Assembly: GCF_001937445.1 (NCBI RefSeq)
Contig: NZ_MSKS01000017.1
Location: 1 to 64,000 of the forward strand
From: Actinomyces oris
Lineage (GTDB): Bacteria > Actinomycetota > Actinomycetes > Actinomycetales > Actinomycetaceae
Direction of reading: 5' to 3'
DNA length: 64,000 nucleotides
This document shows, one piece after another, positions 56,280 through 64,000 of this stretch. A program made the position numbers and the translations under genes. The first letter of the stretch is position 1; each line of letters starts with the position of its first letter. The notes below the pieces were generated by a model that was not told where the DNA came from, searched no databases, and worked only from the letters and a program-made list of their open reading frames with translations.

Positions 56280-58287
56280 CAAGCTCCGTATACGAACCCT
56301 TGGCCTGAGTAACAGGGGCAGAGGCTGAATCATTACCTGAATTGCATCGACGACGCCCGTCCACATCGTGGACGGGCGTTCTTGTTGTGGGTGCTGCGCC
56401 CATCGCCGCTTGCTGTGCCGCTCGCCGTAGCTGTTGGCTGCAGAGCTGGTCGAAGGGTGAGGCCAGCTCTGCAGTGACGGCGGTGTGGCTCGCGGGGTCG
56501 ATGATGGAGATGGTGCTGCAGCGCACCGTATGCACAGGGCCTGGCCGTGCTTCACTGTAGCCGTCCTGAGATACTGAGCTGACCGACTGGCCGCCAGCAA
56601 CCTCACCGCAAGAAGAGGTCGCGCTCTCCGCTGTCTTCTCATCACCCTGCGCAGCGGTCATCTTCTCGCCAGCCTTAGTTCTACCAGTTCCACCTCGTCG
56701 CCTCGCCTTCAGACTCGTCTGCAGTGCTGGTGGTGGGATGATGGGGCAGCCATCTTCATCCACCGCTGGATTGACCAAGATGCGCTCGAAGAACACTTGG
56801 TTGAGCAGCTTCTTCAGGCGATCCGGTGCCACCGCATAGAGCTGCGAGCAGTCCTCCAGGAGGTCGAGCGCCTGGGTGAGGTGCTGCTCCACCAGAGCGG
56901 CGTCGGCCGTGTAGCCGTCTAGTTCGCGCTGGATGGCAAGGATGCCGCTGGTAAGCTGGTCTTGTTCCTTCTTGAGCAGGTCAAGGGGGATGGCTCCGGC
57001 GTAGTGGGCTTCGAGCAGCTTGTGGCGCTGATCTTCCAGCTTCTGCTGCTGCGTGGTCAGGCGCTGGATGTCTTGCTGGCGGCTGGCCTGGATATGTTCG
57101 AACTCCGCGCGCAGGTAGTGCTCGATCTCGCGGCGGTCATCGCTACTGAGTCGTATCTGCTGGTAGAGCTCGGCCACGCGGGCTTCCACCTCGTCGATGA
57201 GCACTGCCTTGAAGGTGCAGTCGTGTACCCGATGGCGGCGGGCGCAGACGAAGTAGTGGTAGGTACCGCTGGCGCGCGAGGTGGCGTGCTGCACGAGCAG
57301 GCGGGCACCGCACAGGCCGCAGACGATGGTGCTCTTGAGATGATGATTGTGCATGCGCTGGCGCTCGCCGTTGGTATGAGCGGTCAGGATGTCTTGCACT
57401 GTCTGCCAGGTGGCGGCGTCCACGAGAGGCTCGTGCGCCCCGGCGTACTCGACGCCCTGGAAGGAGATGACGCCCTTGTAGTATGGGTTTCGCAGCAGCG
57501 TCTGTAAGAGTCTGACCGAAACAGGGTTGGTCGGTCTGCGGGCAGTTGGCGGGATGGTCAGGCCACGATTGTTGAGATGCTCCGCCAGCTGCCGCACCGT
57601 CCAGCTACCCGTCGCATACTCCGTGAAAGCCAGCCGCACCAGCGGAGCGCGCTCCTCGTCCAGGGCGATGGTGCGGATCTCGCGGCCGTGTTCGTCTCTG
57701 GCGCGCACGTTGACATAGCCCAGGGGTGCTTTGCCCAGGGTGCCGCCGTTCCTGGCTTTCTCGCCCATCCCCTTGATGACCTCATTGGCGAGGTTCCGGC
57801 TGTAGAACTCAGCGATGGAGGACATGATGCCGTGCAGGAGCATGCCGCCAGGCGTCTGATCGATGTTTTCACTGGTGGAGACGAGGCGGACGCCGGCCTG
57901 CTCGAAGGCGCGGTTGATCTCCACGTCATCCGCTCGGTTCCGAGCCAGGCGATCCAGCTTGTGAACGATGACGTAGTCGATGCCGCCATCTTCCTTGAGG
58001 TAGGCCAGCATCTTCTGTAGCTCGGGGCGGTTGGCGCTGCGAGCCGACTCACCGCGGTCGGCGAACTCTTTGACCACCAGCGCGCCCATGGACTGGGCCT
58101 TGCGCTTGTTGGCCTCACGCTGAGCGGGGAGGGAGAAGCCCTCCTCACTGCCACCGCGTTGGGCCTGCTCGCGGGTGGAGACGCGGATGTAGGAGACGGC
58201 GCGCTTGGGGGTGAGCTGGGCGGCCATGGCGGTGAAGGGATCAGCTCCGGCTGCCACCGCGCCGCCTAGTGTTGATCCTGCTTCCAT
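56236..58287 (-). CDS. Large serine recombinase (resolvase/integrase family)
   Basis: A 683-residue recombinase. The catalytic domain (about 28-180) has SYIRVSTREQ with the active serine near residue 37, HKLDRLARN with catalytic arginines and SSIAEFYSRNLANEV; a recombinase domain follows (LGYVNVRARDEHG..., LLRNPYYKGVISFQ), then a zinc ribbon (CGLCGARL...CARRHRVHDC) and a coiled coil (about 370-470). The last 100 residues look like extension sequence: they run through the tRNA terminator and the final 14 codons are antisense to tRNA-Val. The ATG at 58287 has GGAGG about eight bases upstream, better than the GTG at 58293. It presumably inserted the element at this tRNA. Confidence 0.93.
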   Translation of the reverse strand: MEAGSTLGGAVAAGADPFTAMAAQLTPKRAVSYIRVSTREQAQRGGSEEGFSLPAQREANKRKAQSMGALVVKEFADRGESARSANRPELQKMLAYLKEDGGIDYVIVHKLDRLARNRADDVEINRAFEQAGVRLVSTSENIDQTPGGMLLHGIMSSIAEFYSRNLANEVIKGMGEKARNGGTLGKAPLGYVNVRARDEHGREIRTIALDEERAPLVRLAFTEYATGSWTVRQLAEHLNNRGLTIPPTARRPTNPVSVRLLQTLLRNPYYKGVISFQGVEYAGAHEPLVDAATWQTVQDILTAHTNGERQRMHNHHLKSTIVCGLCGARLLVQHATSRASGTYHYFVCARRHRVHDCTFKAVLIDEVEARVAELYQQIRLSSDDRREIEHYLRAEFEHIQASRQQDIQRLTTQQQKLEDQRHKLLEAHYAGAIPLDLLKKEQDQLTSGILAIQRELDGYTADAALVEQHLTQALDLLEDCSQLYAVAPDRLKKLLNQVFFERILVNPAVDEDGCPIIPPPALQTSLKARRRGGTGRTKAGEKMTAAQGDEKTAESATSSCGEVAGGQSVSSVSQDGYSEARPGPVHTVRCSTISIIDPASHTAVTAELASPFDQLCSQQLRRAAQQAAMGAAPTTRTPVHDVDGRRRCNSGNDSASAPVTQAKGSYTELVVDPAGLEPTTDAV
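56353..56387 (+). terminator. Terminator of tRNA-Val, within the recombinase frame
   Basis: A 12-bp perfect stem ACGCCCGTCCAC / GTGGACGGGCGT (56353-56364, 56368-56379) with a 3-nt loop and TCTTGTTGT after it. It lies inside the antisense recombinase frame. Confidence 0.7.
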
Positions 58288-58747
58288 ACACACATCCTCC
58301 TTTCACTTATCCGTTTGTCTGGACATACCAGCCACGCCTAGCCGGCTGTCTCTTTCCATTGACGCTCAGATGACGCGAAAAGTCCAGTGCGAAGTAGGGC
58401 GAAGTGAAGAGGCACAGGGGTGGAAACGACAGAAGGGGGAGCGAAGTACGGCGCGAGCGTGGTGCGCTGCTGGCTGGAACGGCCCGCATGCACTCGCCGC
58501 CCGTGCAGAGCGATGGCAGACCCGACACGGAGATCAACGCGGACAGTGTGGAGAGCCTTGCTGGTTCGGCCATTACTCCAGCTGGGGCAGAACCATCAGA
58601 TGGCTGTGGCCAGCAGAGTAGGTGACGTACCGGGCGACAGTGGTACCACCTGGACACGCAGCCAGCAGAGGAGAGGAGCCCGAGAAGGGGCTACCAGTCG
58701 CCGCCACAAAGCAGCGCCAAGCCGCCAGACAGCGCCGAAAGGTGTGA
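58288..58747. other. 460-bp stretch without a supported gene
   Basis: It carries the recombinase ribosome site (reverse of CCTCCTTT near 58297-58304) and presumably its promoter. Several short frames occur on both strands across 58404-58986, but they overlap one another, show no family motif and have no ribosome site that I trust. Confidence 0.5.
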
Positions 58748-59038
58748 ATGGTTGAGCGTAGCGATGCGTCTGGCGGGGCGTCCACCGATGCGTCGCCGTG
58801 GTTCGATGATTCGCTGGCCAGCCGCTTCCATGCCCGCTCACTGCTGACCACAATCCAGGTGCGCTTCATCGGGGAGGTGCCGTCCAGCATCTGGCAGTTC
58901 ACCGGGGCTAGCCCCTTCGCCCGCCCCCAGGCAGCCAACCAGTACAACCGCACCCACCTGGACGCCCAGCAGCGCGCCACCCTCACCCAGCGCGACGTGC
59001 ATGGCGGGCTGTTCGGCGGGTTTGGGTGGGAGTGGTAA
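58748..59038 (+). CDS. Hypothetical protein, 96 residues
   Basis: An ATG frame of 96 residues, moderately GC-rich. The central part (RFHARSLLTTIQVRFIGEV, WQFTGASPFARPQAANQYNRTH, HGGLFGGFGWEW) has a natural amino-acid mix with aromatic residues, unlike the frames on the other strand. I recognise no family. GAAAGGTGTGA precedes the start. It could also be the remaining end of a longer gene. It sits between the recombinase and the AT-rich cargo. Confidence 0.4.
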   Translation: MVERSDASGGASTDASPWFDDSLASRFHARSLLTTIQVRFIGEVPSSIWQFTGASPFARPQAANQYNRTHLDAQQRATLTQRDVHGGLFGGFGWEW

Positions 59039-59351
59039 GGATAATTGTCTCACCAGGCGAGACGGTCAACACCTGACGAAGCGATAATGCCACATTCAAT
59101 ATTAATTGTTACGGTTCGACAACATTACGACAACGGGTCCGCGAAGTTATAGCGAGCGAGGTAGATTAATGACCGAGGGAACGACACGCTGAGCCAGATT
59201 GTTGCACAGTCCCTAAGTTCGTACGACACCCATCAGATAGTCCAAGCCCCGAATGCTCCACACAGGCAACATCTCGTGCTCGCAGAGTTATCAAGAGATG
59301 CACACAACCTAGCGCCTGTACGAGCCTCCAGTGCCACGGAGGAGGAATCAC
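59039..59351. other. 313-bp region before the AT-rich membrane-protein gene
   Basis: GC drops sharply here. Two CGACAAC copies lie 11 bp apart (59117-59123 and 59128-59134), one helical turn, which resembles an operator. AT-rich patches (59090-59110) may be part of a promoter. No gene is seen. Confidence 0.45.
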
Positions 59352-60839
59352 ATGCTAACCGTCGCGAGTAATCCAGCACCCAAATTAGAAACTTGGACGC
59401 CAGAAGACACGCTTCTGCGAATCATGCGAGATCCTACTTCGATAGTTGAGAGCGTTCACGAACAGTGCCGCATTGACGACTGGAATATTGACGTGACAAC
59501 GCAGGTCAGATTCAACAAGACACAACTACCGGACACAGAATGGTTTTACCTAAATGTAGAAAATCCTGACAAAGGAGATTTGCACACCTACGACATACTT
59601 ACCCCCGAAGTTTCACCTGCCACACACGACGAGCACATTCGAGCAGCTCAACGCTGCATAGCCACTAGGTATGCCTCATTAATTCGAAGCTTTAGATTCA
59701 AGAATGACGTCAGCATCCACAAGAAAAACGAAATTCTCCAGAAACTCGTCAGAATCGCACCCCAACTGAACGAGATACCTAAAAATAATCCCGTGGAAGC
59801 CATTAGAATATTCCATAAACTATTTGATAAGGACCGTAAGCAGTTAAGAGACTTACCTGAAGAGCATGAAGCGGTGTTCAGTTCCCAGAACGCTGAAGGT
59901 CTATTCAGATTCTGTAAACTAGTTGCAAGAAAATACCTATCATTGGTACGAATTCCCAGCGGGAATAATCTGCCGAATGTCGTGGAGTTTCAAAGCAAGA
60001 AAGACTTCGACATAATAAGAAAACAAGAAGGGCAAGAGGGATCAACGCAGCCTGAGACGAATGGGTTCAAACTTGGTAAACTAAAAGACTCGATTAAGTA
60101 CTCGACTTTCGCAGCCTTTCCTCCCGACATTAGGCTACACCTTTCCTGGCCCAAACGAACGACTCATTACACGCTCTCCATACATGCGCCAGATGGACGA
60201 TTCTTCTCCGGAAACTCCTCCAATGTACTAACAAGAGACGAGCGTGGGGCCATGTATTGTCTTAGACCTAGGGAGGACGACGCCTACTTCAAATGGTCCT
60301 TGGCACAAAAAGAGACCGTACGCACTCGCTCGAATCTATTTATCGGCGACGCATCACTATGGAAACAGCCCATTTATTTCAAAACAACGCACTATGAAAT
60401 TCCTGGCCGCTCAACTCTGCGAATGATCGGACTGACAGCATTGGCGGTCGCTATGATGATAGTCATGACGAAAGAGATAGACAAAGAGCAACTCGTTCAT
60501 CAAATCTCGGCGATACTAGCGATTCTTGCGCTTGGTCTCGCAGTATCGCCCTTCGGTAAAGATGAAGGCTTCTCTAACGTTCCCTTGTTATCTCGAATAA
60601 CGCCGGCGGCAGTATTTGTTTCATTGTGCGTCTATATCGCCTGGGCAATAACAAAAGAAGCGATATTTTTCTGGTCGGATTGGGGGTGGGCGGTGCCCAT
60701 ATTCTCCGTTGGTGTTTTGTTAATAATCCACCTCAGAAGAGCGATACATATTGGCAGAGACTTCTGCAAGGAAACCAAAGTAGTCAATGGAGGTGGATTC
60801 TCGCCGGTATTGAGCTATTCACTAGATCATGCGCGTTAG
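59352..60839 (+). CDS. Unknown protein with C-terminal transmembrane domain, in foreign region
   Basis: A 495-residue protein I cannot place in a family. Residues 1-350 are soluble, mixed alpha/beta (EDTLLRIMRDPTSIVESVHEQCRIDDWNIDV, WFYLNVENPD, FAAFPPDIRLHLSWP, YTLSIHAPDGRFFSG); from about 355 to 470 there are four hydrophobic helices. ATG with GGAGGA. GC is far below that of the chromosome and codons often end in A or T, so it came from outside. Its arrangement, soluble sensing part plus a four-helix membrane end, is one seen in toxic membrane effectors of defence systems, but homology to any known one was not found. The 101-residue gene follows as a possible partner. Confidence 0.7.
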   Translation: MLTVASNPAPKLETWTPEDTLLRIMRDPTSIVESVHEQCRIDDWNIDVTTQVRFNKTQLPDTEWFYLNVENPDKGDLHTYDILTPEVSPATHDEHIRAAQRCIATRYASLIRSFRFKNDVSIHKKNEILQKLVRIAPQLNEIPKNNPVEAIRIFHKLFDKDRKQLRDLPEEHEAVFSSQNAEGLFRFCKLVARKYLSLVRIPSGNNLPNVVEFQSKKDFDIIRKQEGQEGSTQPETNGFKLGKLKDSIKYSTFAAFPPDIRLHLSWPKRTTHYTLSIHAPDGRFFSGNSSNVLTRDERGAMYCLRPREDDAYFKWSLAQKETVRTRSNLFIGDASLWKQPIYFKTTHYEIPGRSTLRMIGLTALAVAMMIVMTKEIDKEQLVHQISAILAILALGLAVSPFGKDEGFSNVPLLSRITPAAVFVSLCVYIAWAITKEAIFFWSDWGWAVPIFSVGVLLIIHLRRAIHIGRDFCKETKVVNGGGFSPVLSYSLDHAR

Positions 60840-60909
60840 AGGCACTCAATTCTTCCTCACGACAACTCCAAATCTATCTAAATCATCGATCTTCGAAGAA
60901 AGTCAAAGG

Positions 60910-60939
60910 TTGCTAGCACCAAGACCAACATGCTATAAT
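60910..60939 (+). promoter_or_regulatory. Promoter TTGCTA-18-TATAAT before the 101-residue gene
   Basis: TATAAT (60934-60939) is a perfect -10 hexamer, with TTGCTA at 60910-60915. The transcript would have a leader of about 37 nt with AAAGGA, a normal ribosome-site layout. Confidence 0.6.
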
Positions 60940-60982
60940 GTGAATTCTCGAAATACTAACATCTACGCCGAAAGGACGAGAT

Positions 60983-61288
60983 ATGTTCAACAAAAAAGAA
61001 TCTAGAGTATACTCATCAAAAAAGGGGTCTGAAGTATATGTACACTCAGGACTACATGACCCTTGGGGTGCGCTCGAGTCTGATGGGCTTGACGATCCGG
61101 ATGATGTACGAGATATCGTTGAAGCCATCGAAGAATTCAACGGCCCAGATGGGACTGGACCAAAGGATACAGTTGAGCAAGAGAGACTTGAGAAGAAGTT
61201 TATTGGGACAGTACTAGCCCATATCGCATTGGCTGAAGGCGAAGATGTTGCCAACGCACCCGAGTCAACATCCAGCGATGCTGCCTAG
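60983..61288 (+). CDS. Small acidic protein, 101 residues, unknown
   Basis: A 101-residue protein, acidic and helical after a basic, Ser/Tyr-rich beginning (MFNKKESRVYSSKKGSEVYV). Helical segment DDVRDIVEAIEEF and VEQERLEKKFIGTVLAHIALAEGED. No family recognised. ATG has AAAGGA upstream and its own promoter. Same low-GC character as the membrane gene before it, so the pair likely arrived together. Small acidic proteins by a membrane effector may be regulators or antidotes, but that is a guess. Confidence 0.65.
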   Translation: MFNKKESRVYSSKKGSEVYVHSGLHDPWGALESDGLDDPDDVRDIVEAIEEFNGPDGTGPKDTVEQERLEKKFIGTVLAHIALAEGEDVANAPESTSSDAA

Positions 61289-61659
61289 TAGGCTATTCTA
61301 AGCAACTTGTGCATGAAAATTTGTAGACGAAGTAATTGTTCTCCAGTCTAGCCCTACAATCGATAGCATCTCGTCACCAATCTAATATCGCCCAAGGCGA
61401 GCAGCTCCTCGAGCAGGCCGCCATGCTTGAGCCCTCCCTCCCTCCAGCCAGCTACGCCGCTGGATCGCCAACGAAGCCAGCGCGCTGAGGGCGGTGTATG
61501 GACGAGGACCCGATACCAGCACGATATGCTCCTTCGAATCTCATTCCGCTCCCGCTGTGCAAATGGACTGTCTGGTGTTTCCACCTCCACCTCCCCGTTC
61601 CCTGGCCAAGCGAACTCCTGCAGAGCGTCGTCGGCTCGCAATATCAAACCAGCCAATGT
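61289..61659. other. GC-rich decayed stretch (possible gene remnant)
   Basis: Within AT-rich flanks the part 61380-61640 is GC-rich. On the + strand one frame reads LRRWIANEASALRAVYGRGP followed by DTSTICSFES, another EQLLEQAAMLEPSLPP; a protein-like signal that shifts between frames and has no good start suggests a broken gene. I cannot name the family, and a 100-residue minus strand reading over the same place is no better supported. Confidence 0.35.
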
Positions 61660-62307
61660 TTATAGTGCGGTCATGTGCATACGACCGCGATGATCACGCT
61701 GACCCACGAGCCGCGTAACTTCGTCAGTCGCAAAGAGCCTGAAGATGCGCACAAGTTCGGTAACTTTCACAAAGGTTAGGTGTTTGGCGCTCGACTTGTC
61801 GGACGCGACCAACAGGCCGATAAGCTTCGTAGGGGTTTCGTTACGTTGCAGGTCAGACTCATACGGCGATGAGTTATCAGACGATGGGATATCGTCGAAC
61901 TCCCAAGCCAATCGAAGAATCAGACTGTGAACAAAGAGGTTGCATAGGGCATTTACTGAGATCGTCACGTCTTGTGGTGTGTCTGTGTCGTACATATCAA
62001 GGTTTCCGAGTGCATCCCATAGGTCAGGAGCCTTTGCGCCGTCACGTAGCGGAAACCTAGTTACAACTGCTTTCGTTGCTCGAGTCTTTTTCGTAACTTT
62101 CGACGGCATTCCGATGAGTCGGCGAACCGCGAAAGTGCCGGACATCACGTTACGTTCTATCCGGTACACGGTCTCAGTTTCTTGCGCATAGACATCATCG
62201 CTGCCTTCCAAGTCGCCCAGTTCATGTACTATTCCGAGTCGAGCTTGCTCAAGGCGATCCGCAGTCATTGCGAGATCGCGCTTCCACGGCCAGGATTCAT
62301 TGAACAT
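61660..62307 (-). CDS. Hypothetical protein, 215 residues
   Basis: A 215-residue soluble protein with no recognised family. The opening MFNESWPWKRDLAMTADRLEQ has two tryptophans; further segments: QETETVYRIERNVMSGTFAVRRLIGMPSKVTKKTRA and NALCNLFVHSLILRLAWEFDDI. It has no membrane helix. GC is between that of the chromosome and the AT-rich cargo. No clear ribosome site before the ATG at 62307, so the ATG at 62268 is possible. It lies 162 bp after the stop side of the next minus strand gene, in the same direction. Confidence 0.65.
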   Translation of the reverse strand: MFNESWPWKRDLAMTADRLEQARLGIVHELGDLEGSDDVYAQETETVYRIERNVMSGTFAVRRLIGMPSKVTKKTRATKAVVTRFPLRDGAKAPDLWDALGNLDMYDTDTPQDVTISVNALCNLFVHSLILRLAWEFDDIPSSDNSSPYESDLQRNETPTKLIGLLVASDKSSAKHLTFVKVTELVRIFRLFATDEVTRLVGQRDHRGRMHMTAL

Positions 62308-62469
62308 GACTGCATGCTAGCAGCATCGACGACAGTGTGCAGAGGGCAAAGCAACGCGGCGACAGTTCAAGGAATATCATATTTCCAATCTGGCGCTCAA
62401 GCTACCTGGTAATTCTTTGGATGCTAATTCCAGCTTTCTTTCCAGCATGATATTCTAAGAGTTGTTGGG

Positions 62470-63330
62470 TCACGTCAAAACGCTGTGGCTCTCAGGGAAT
62501 CCCTTGGAGATCCAGTCATCGAGATCGTCTGGCACGATATACTTTACTAATGGTTTGACACAATACTCTTCCACGTCGTCATGTTGCGATACATCTGGAC
62601 AGCTCATGAATCCCAGGATTTGAATCGCTTTCTTGTTGATGGGACCTCCAGAGGCCGCTGCACCAATCAAATAGTCGAAGATTTTCCTGCAAGTTTTCTT
62701 AACGGCAACGCGAATGATGTGTTCAATTATGTTGGTAATCTTGTTTTTTGAGAGCCCCAGCGACGCAATCACTGCATCGCATATTTCGTCATATATTTTT
62801 GCAACCCCTTCTGATGTGGCATTACTGATCTCGGATAATAATTTCAGAAACTTGGCACAAATGACACACAAAATATGCTCCTCTCTAATAATGCTTTCCA
62901 GTGTGTCGATTTCGCAATTCTTGAGCTTCTTCCTCGAATTCTTGACTTCTTTAACGATGCAGTCTTCAAAAAATGTCTCGATGATCTCACCGACAACGTC
63001 CTTAATCGCATTTTGATCGGCCTCAAGTTCTTTGCTTATTAATTCATCTATGGCGTATGTTACAGCGAAATCGGTGCATTCAACGCCGAACTGCTGCTTT
63101 GTCTTATCTTTGATCGCATCCTCTGCTTTCTTTCGTGTTGCTTTTTTGTGGCGCTTCGAGTAGTCGAGCGATGTGAGTGAGTATTTCCGGTCTTTGTCCT
63201 GCTTCCAAACTAATGCGCGCGCTCTTTCTGAGTTCGGTCCTCCATGAAGCGTTCCGCCGCAAATGCATTTGCACTCTTCTGGCTTCGTTATAGAGGCGTG
63301 CGAGCAACTTTCCGTGTGCCCTGAATTCAT
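62470..63330 (-). CDS. Unknown protein with N-terminal Cys/His cluster
   Basis: A 286-residue protein of very low GC. Residues 9-30 hold a possible zinc site: C9, H11, C20, C22 and C24, then GGTLHG. After that a Lys-rich stretch (about 40-80) and an all-helical body (IDELISKELEADQNAIKDVVGEIIETFFEDC) with two Ile/Val-rich helices, ending in an acidic SCPDVSQHDDVEEYCV. The ATG at 63330 has AAAGGAAA. A strong TTGACA-16-TAAAAT promoter lies on this strand at 63404-63377. Family unknown; its N-terminal motif could bind nucleic acid or a protein. Confidence 0.7.
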   Translation of the reverse strand: MNSGHTESCSHASITKPEECKCICGGTLHGGPNSERARALVWKQDKDRKYSLTSLDYSKRHKKATRKKAEDAIKDKTKQQFGVECTDFAVTYAIDELISKELEADQNAIKDVVGEIIETFFEDCIVKEVKNSRKKLKNCEIDTLESIIREEHILCVICAKFLKLLSEISNATSEGVAKIYDEICDAVIASLGLSKNKITNIIEHIIRVAVKKTCRKIFDYLIGAAASGGPINKKAIQILGFMSCPDVSQHDDVEEYCVKPLVKYIVPDDLDDWISKGFPESHSVLT

Positions 63331-63376
63331 TTGAGTTTCCTTTCGGGTTCGTGTTAGGGCAATAGGCGACATGAGT

Positions 63377-63404
63377 ATTTTACGGGTTGGTTCGCGGGTG
63401 TCAA
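63377..63404 (-). promoter_or_regulatory. Strong sigma70-type promoter for the 62470-63330 gene
   Basis: Minus strand TTGACA (63404-63399), 16 bp, TAAAAT (63382-63377). Predicted start about 63370, giving a leader of about 40 nt with a ribosome site. It is nearer to consensus than any chromosomal promoter in the window. Confidence 0.75.
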
Positions 63405-63564
63405 TAGATGTTTCTGTGCTATGGTTATATTTATTCTTTAATTATTTCGTGTTTCTCTGCCTCTGTTCTCCCTTAGCCATCCGCCCTCCCGCTTCAGCTC
63501 GTCATCCGCTTCACTCTCCCCCTGACAGCCTCATCGCATACCGAAGATGGAGGAGGGGAAGTCC

Positions 63565-63930
63565 ATGGCCACTCCAGAAGATCGCAGCGAGGAGCACGCA
63601 CCGCTAACCGCCACCTGCCCAGCCTGGTGCATCGGCTACGACGCCGATGGGCCAGGTGGGATAGGCGACCACGTCCACGAAGCCGCCCCAGCCCTCGTGC
63701 CCTGCATTGCCCTGGAGCGCAGCACCTATGACGATGGCGCCATCCAGCATCATCTGGCCGCCGTCGAGCTCAGCCTGGTGCGCTACCAGTACCGCACTGG
63801 CGACGACACCTGGCTCTACATCGGCGACGGTTCCCATGGCCTGGACATCAGCCTGGAGAGTGCACGGCGGCTGGTGCGGGCATTGGGGCGATATATCCAT
63901 GACGAGAGACGAGGGGGCGGGGTTGGCTGA
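63565..63930 (+). CDS. DUF6907-type protein
   Basis: A 121-residue protein. It shows the DUF6907 type opening CPAWCIGYDADGPGGIGDHVHEA (CPxWC with a following His), then VELSLVRYQYRTGDDTWLYIGD and ESARRLVRALGRYI. Such proteins are found in actinobacterial plasmids, phages and islands. ATG at 63565 has GGAGGAGGGG six bases upstream, better than the ATG at 63547. High GC returns here, so the element is a mosaic. About 70 bp remain to the window end with no gene. Confidence 0.75.
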   Translation: MATPEDRSEEHAPLTATCPAWCIGYDADGPGGIGDHVHEAAPALVPCIALERSTYDDGAIQHHLAAVELSLVRYQYRTGDDTWLYIGDGSHGLDISLESARRLVRALGRYIHDERRGGGVG

Positions 63931-64000
63931 CTGACGTCGTTGCTGACAATGAGTGCGTCGTCGGCCGGTGGCGTTCTGCCTGTTGCTGACATCTGTTGTG

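Larger units (their letters stand above)
56280..64000. mobile_element. Left part of an integrated mobile element next to tRNA-Val
   Basis: Beginning at the 3' end of tRNA-Val the content changes: a serine recombinase, orphan genes with much lower GC (59.35-63.33 kb), decayed patches and a DUF6907 gene. I saw no direct repeat of the tRNA end downstream in the window, so the far border lies beyond 64000 or was lost. No transfer, replication or phage structural gene is visible, so the type (ICE, phage remnant or genomic island) is open. Confidence 0.65.

Noticed and set aside
56013-56645. Minus strand reading frame that includes a typical antisense-tRNA peptide (WTRPDSNRRPTRCKRV)
   Set aside because: This is the well-known false protein produced by reading a tRNA and its flank backwards; it also overlaps the recombinase in another frame.
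58573-58986. Minus strand 137-codon frame upstream of the recombinase
   Set aside because: Overlaps the better + strand frame at 58748-59038, has no ribosome site and no family signal.

Overview
The window reads as the chromosome of a high-GC actinobacterium, most likely an Actinomyces or close relative (Actinomycetaceae). The grounds are the strong G/C third-position bias, GTG/TTG starts, the actinobacterial gene families DUF3043, DUF3052, DUF3060 and DUF3145, and a gene order in the first 15 kb that matches the mycobacterial Rv1691-Rv1700 block. No 16S or other species-level marker is present, so genus is an inference.

Layout. 1-15.4 kb: a tightly overlapping + strand operon (TPR protein, HAD phosphatase, small protein, tlyA, nadK, recN, steA, steB/mctB), followed by a MraY-like membrane protein, murJ, a GT4 glycosyltransferase, pyrG and a NUDIX hydrolase. 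This combines ribosomal RNA methylation, NADP supply, DNA repair, septal and envelope assembly and CTP synthesis. 15.4-16.3 kb: a decayed sugar-hydrolase fragment, a nested inverted repeat and the sufR promoter region. 16.3-23.1 kb: a complete SUF iron-sulfur cluster assembly operon (sufR-B-D-C-S-U-T). 23.1-24.4 kb: DUF488 and MerR genes on the minus strand. 24.5-28.4 kb: a five-gene accessory operon with two DUF4178 membrane proteins, a SpeD-like decarboxylase, a DUF350 protein and a membrane-fused spermidine-synthase-like protein. 28.4-34.6 kb: flavodoxin, zinc metallopeptidase, pyrD, DUF3043, M20 peptidase and a divergent glycerate kinase. 34.7-41.1 kb (minus strand): a LacI regulator, a maltose-type ABC importer (G, F, E) and a GH13-like protein that appears to lack the catalytic residues. 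41.3-46.2 kb: dgt, dnaG, an unknown protein, tRNA-Asn and def. 46.2-49.9 kb (minus): DUF3145, fabF, acpP and a FasR-like activator. 50.2-56.0 kb: aspA, a DUF3060 lipoprotein, aceE and DUF3052.

From tRNA-Val (56.2 kb) to the end of the window the character changes. A large serine recombinase runs antisense into the tRNA, and behind it lie markedly AT-richer orphan genes (59.35-63.33 kb), decayed GC-rich patches and a DUF6907 gene. I read this as the left part of an integrated mobile element whose other end lies outside the window.

Two features stand out. At least twelve genes on both strands have a TANNNT hexamer 6-8 nt before the start codon and usually no Shine-Dalgarno, which indicates leaderless transcripts. 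And the DUF4178/SpeD/DUF350/SpeE operon encodes two DUF4178 paralogues ending in the same Gly-rich, Lys-terminated tail, written with different codons.
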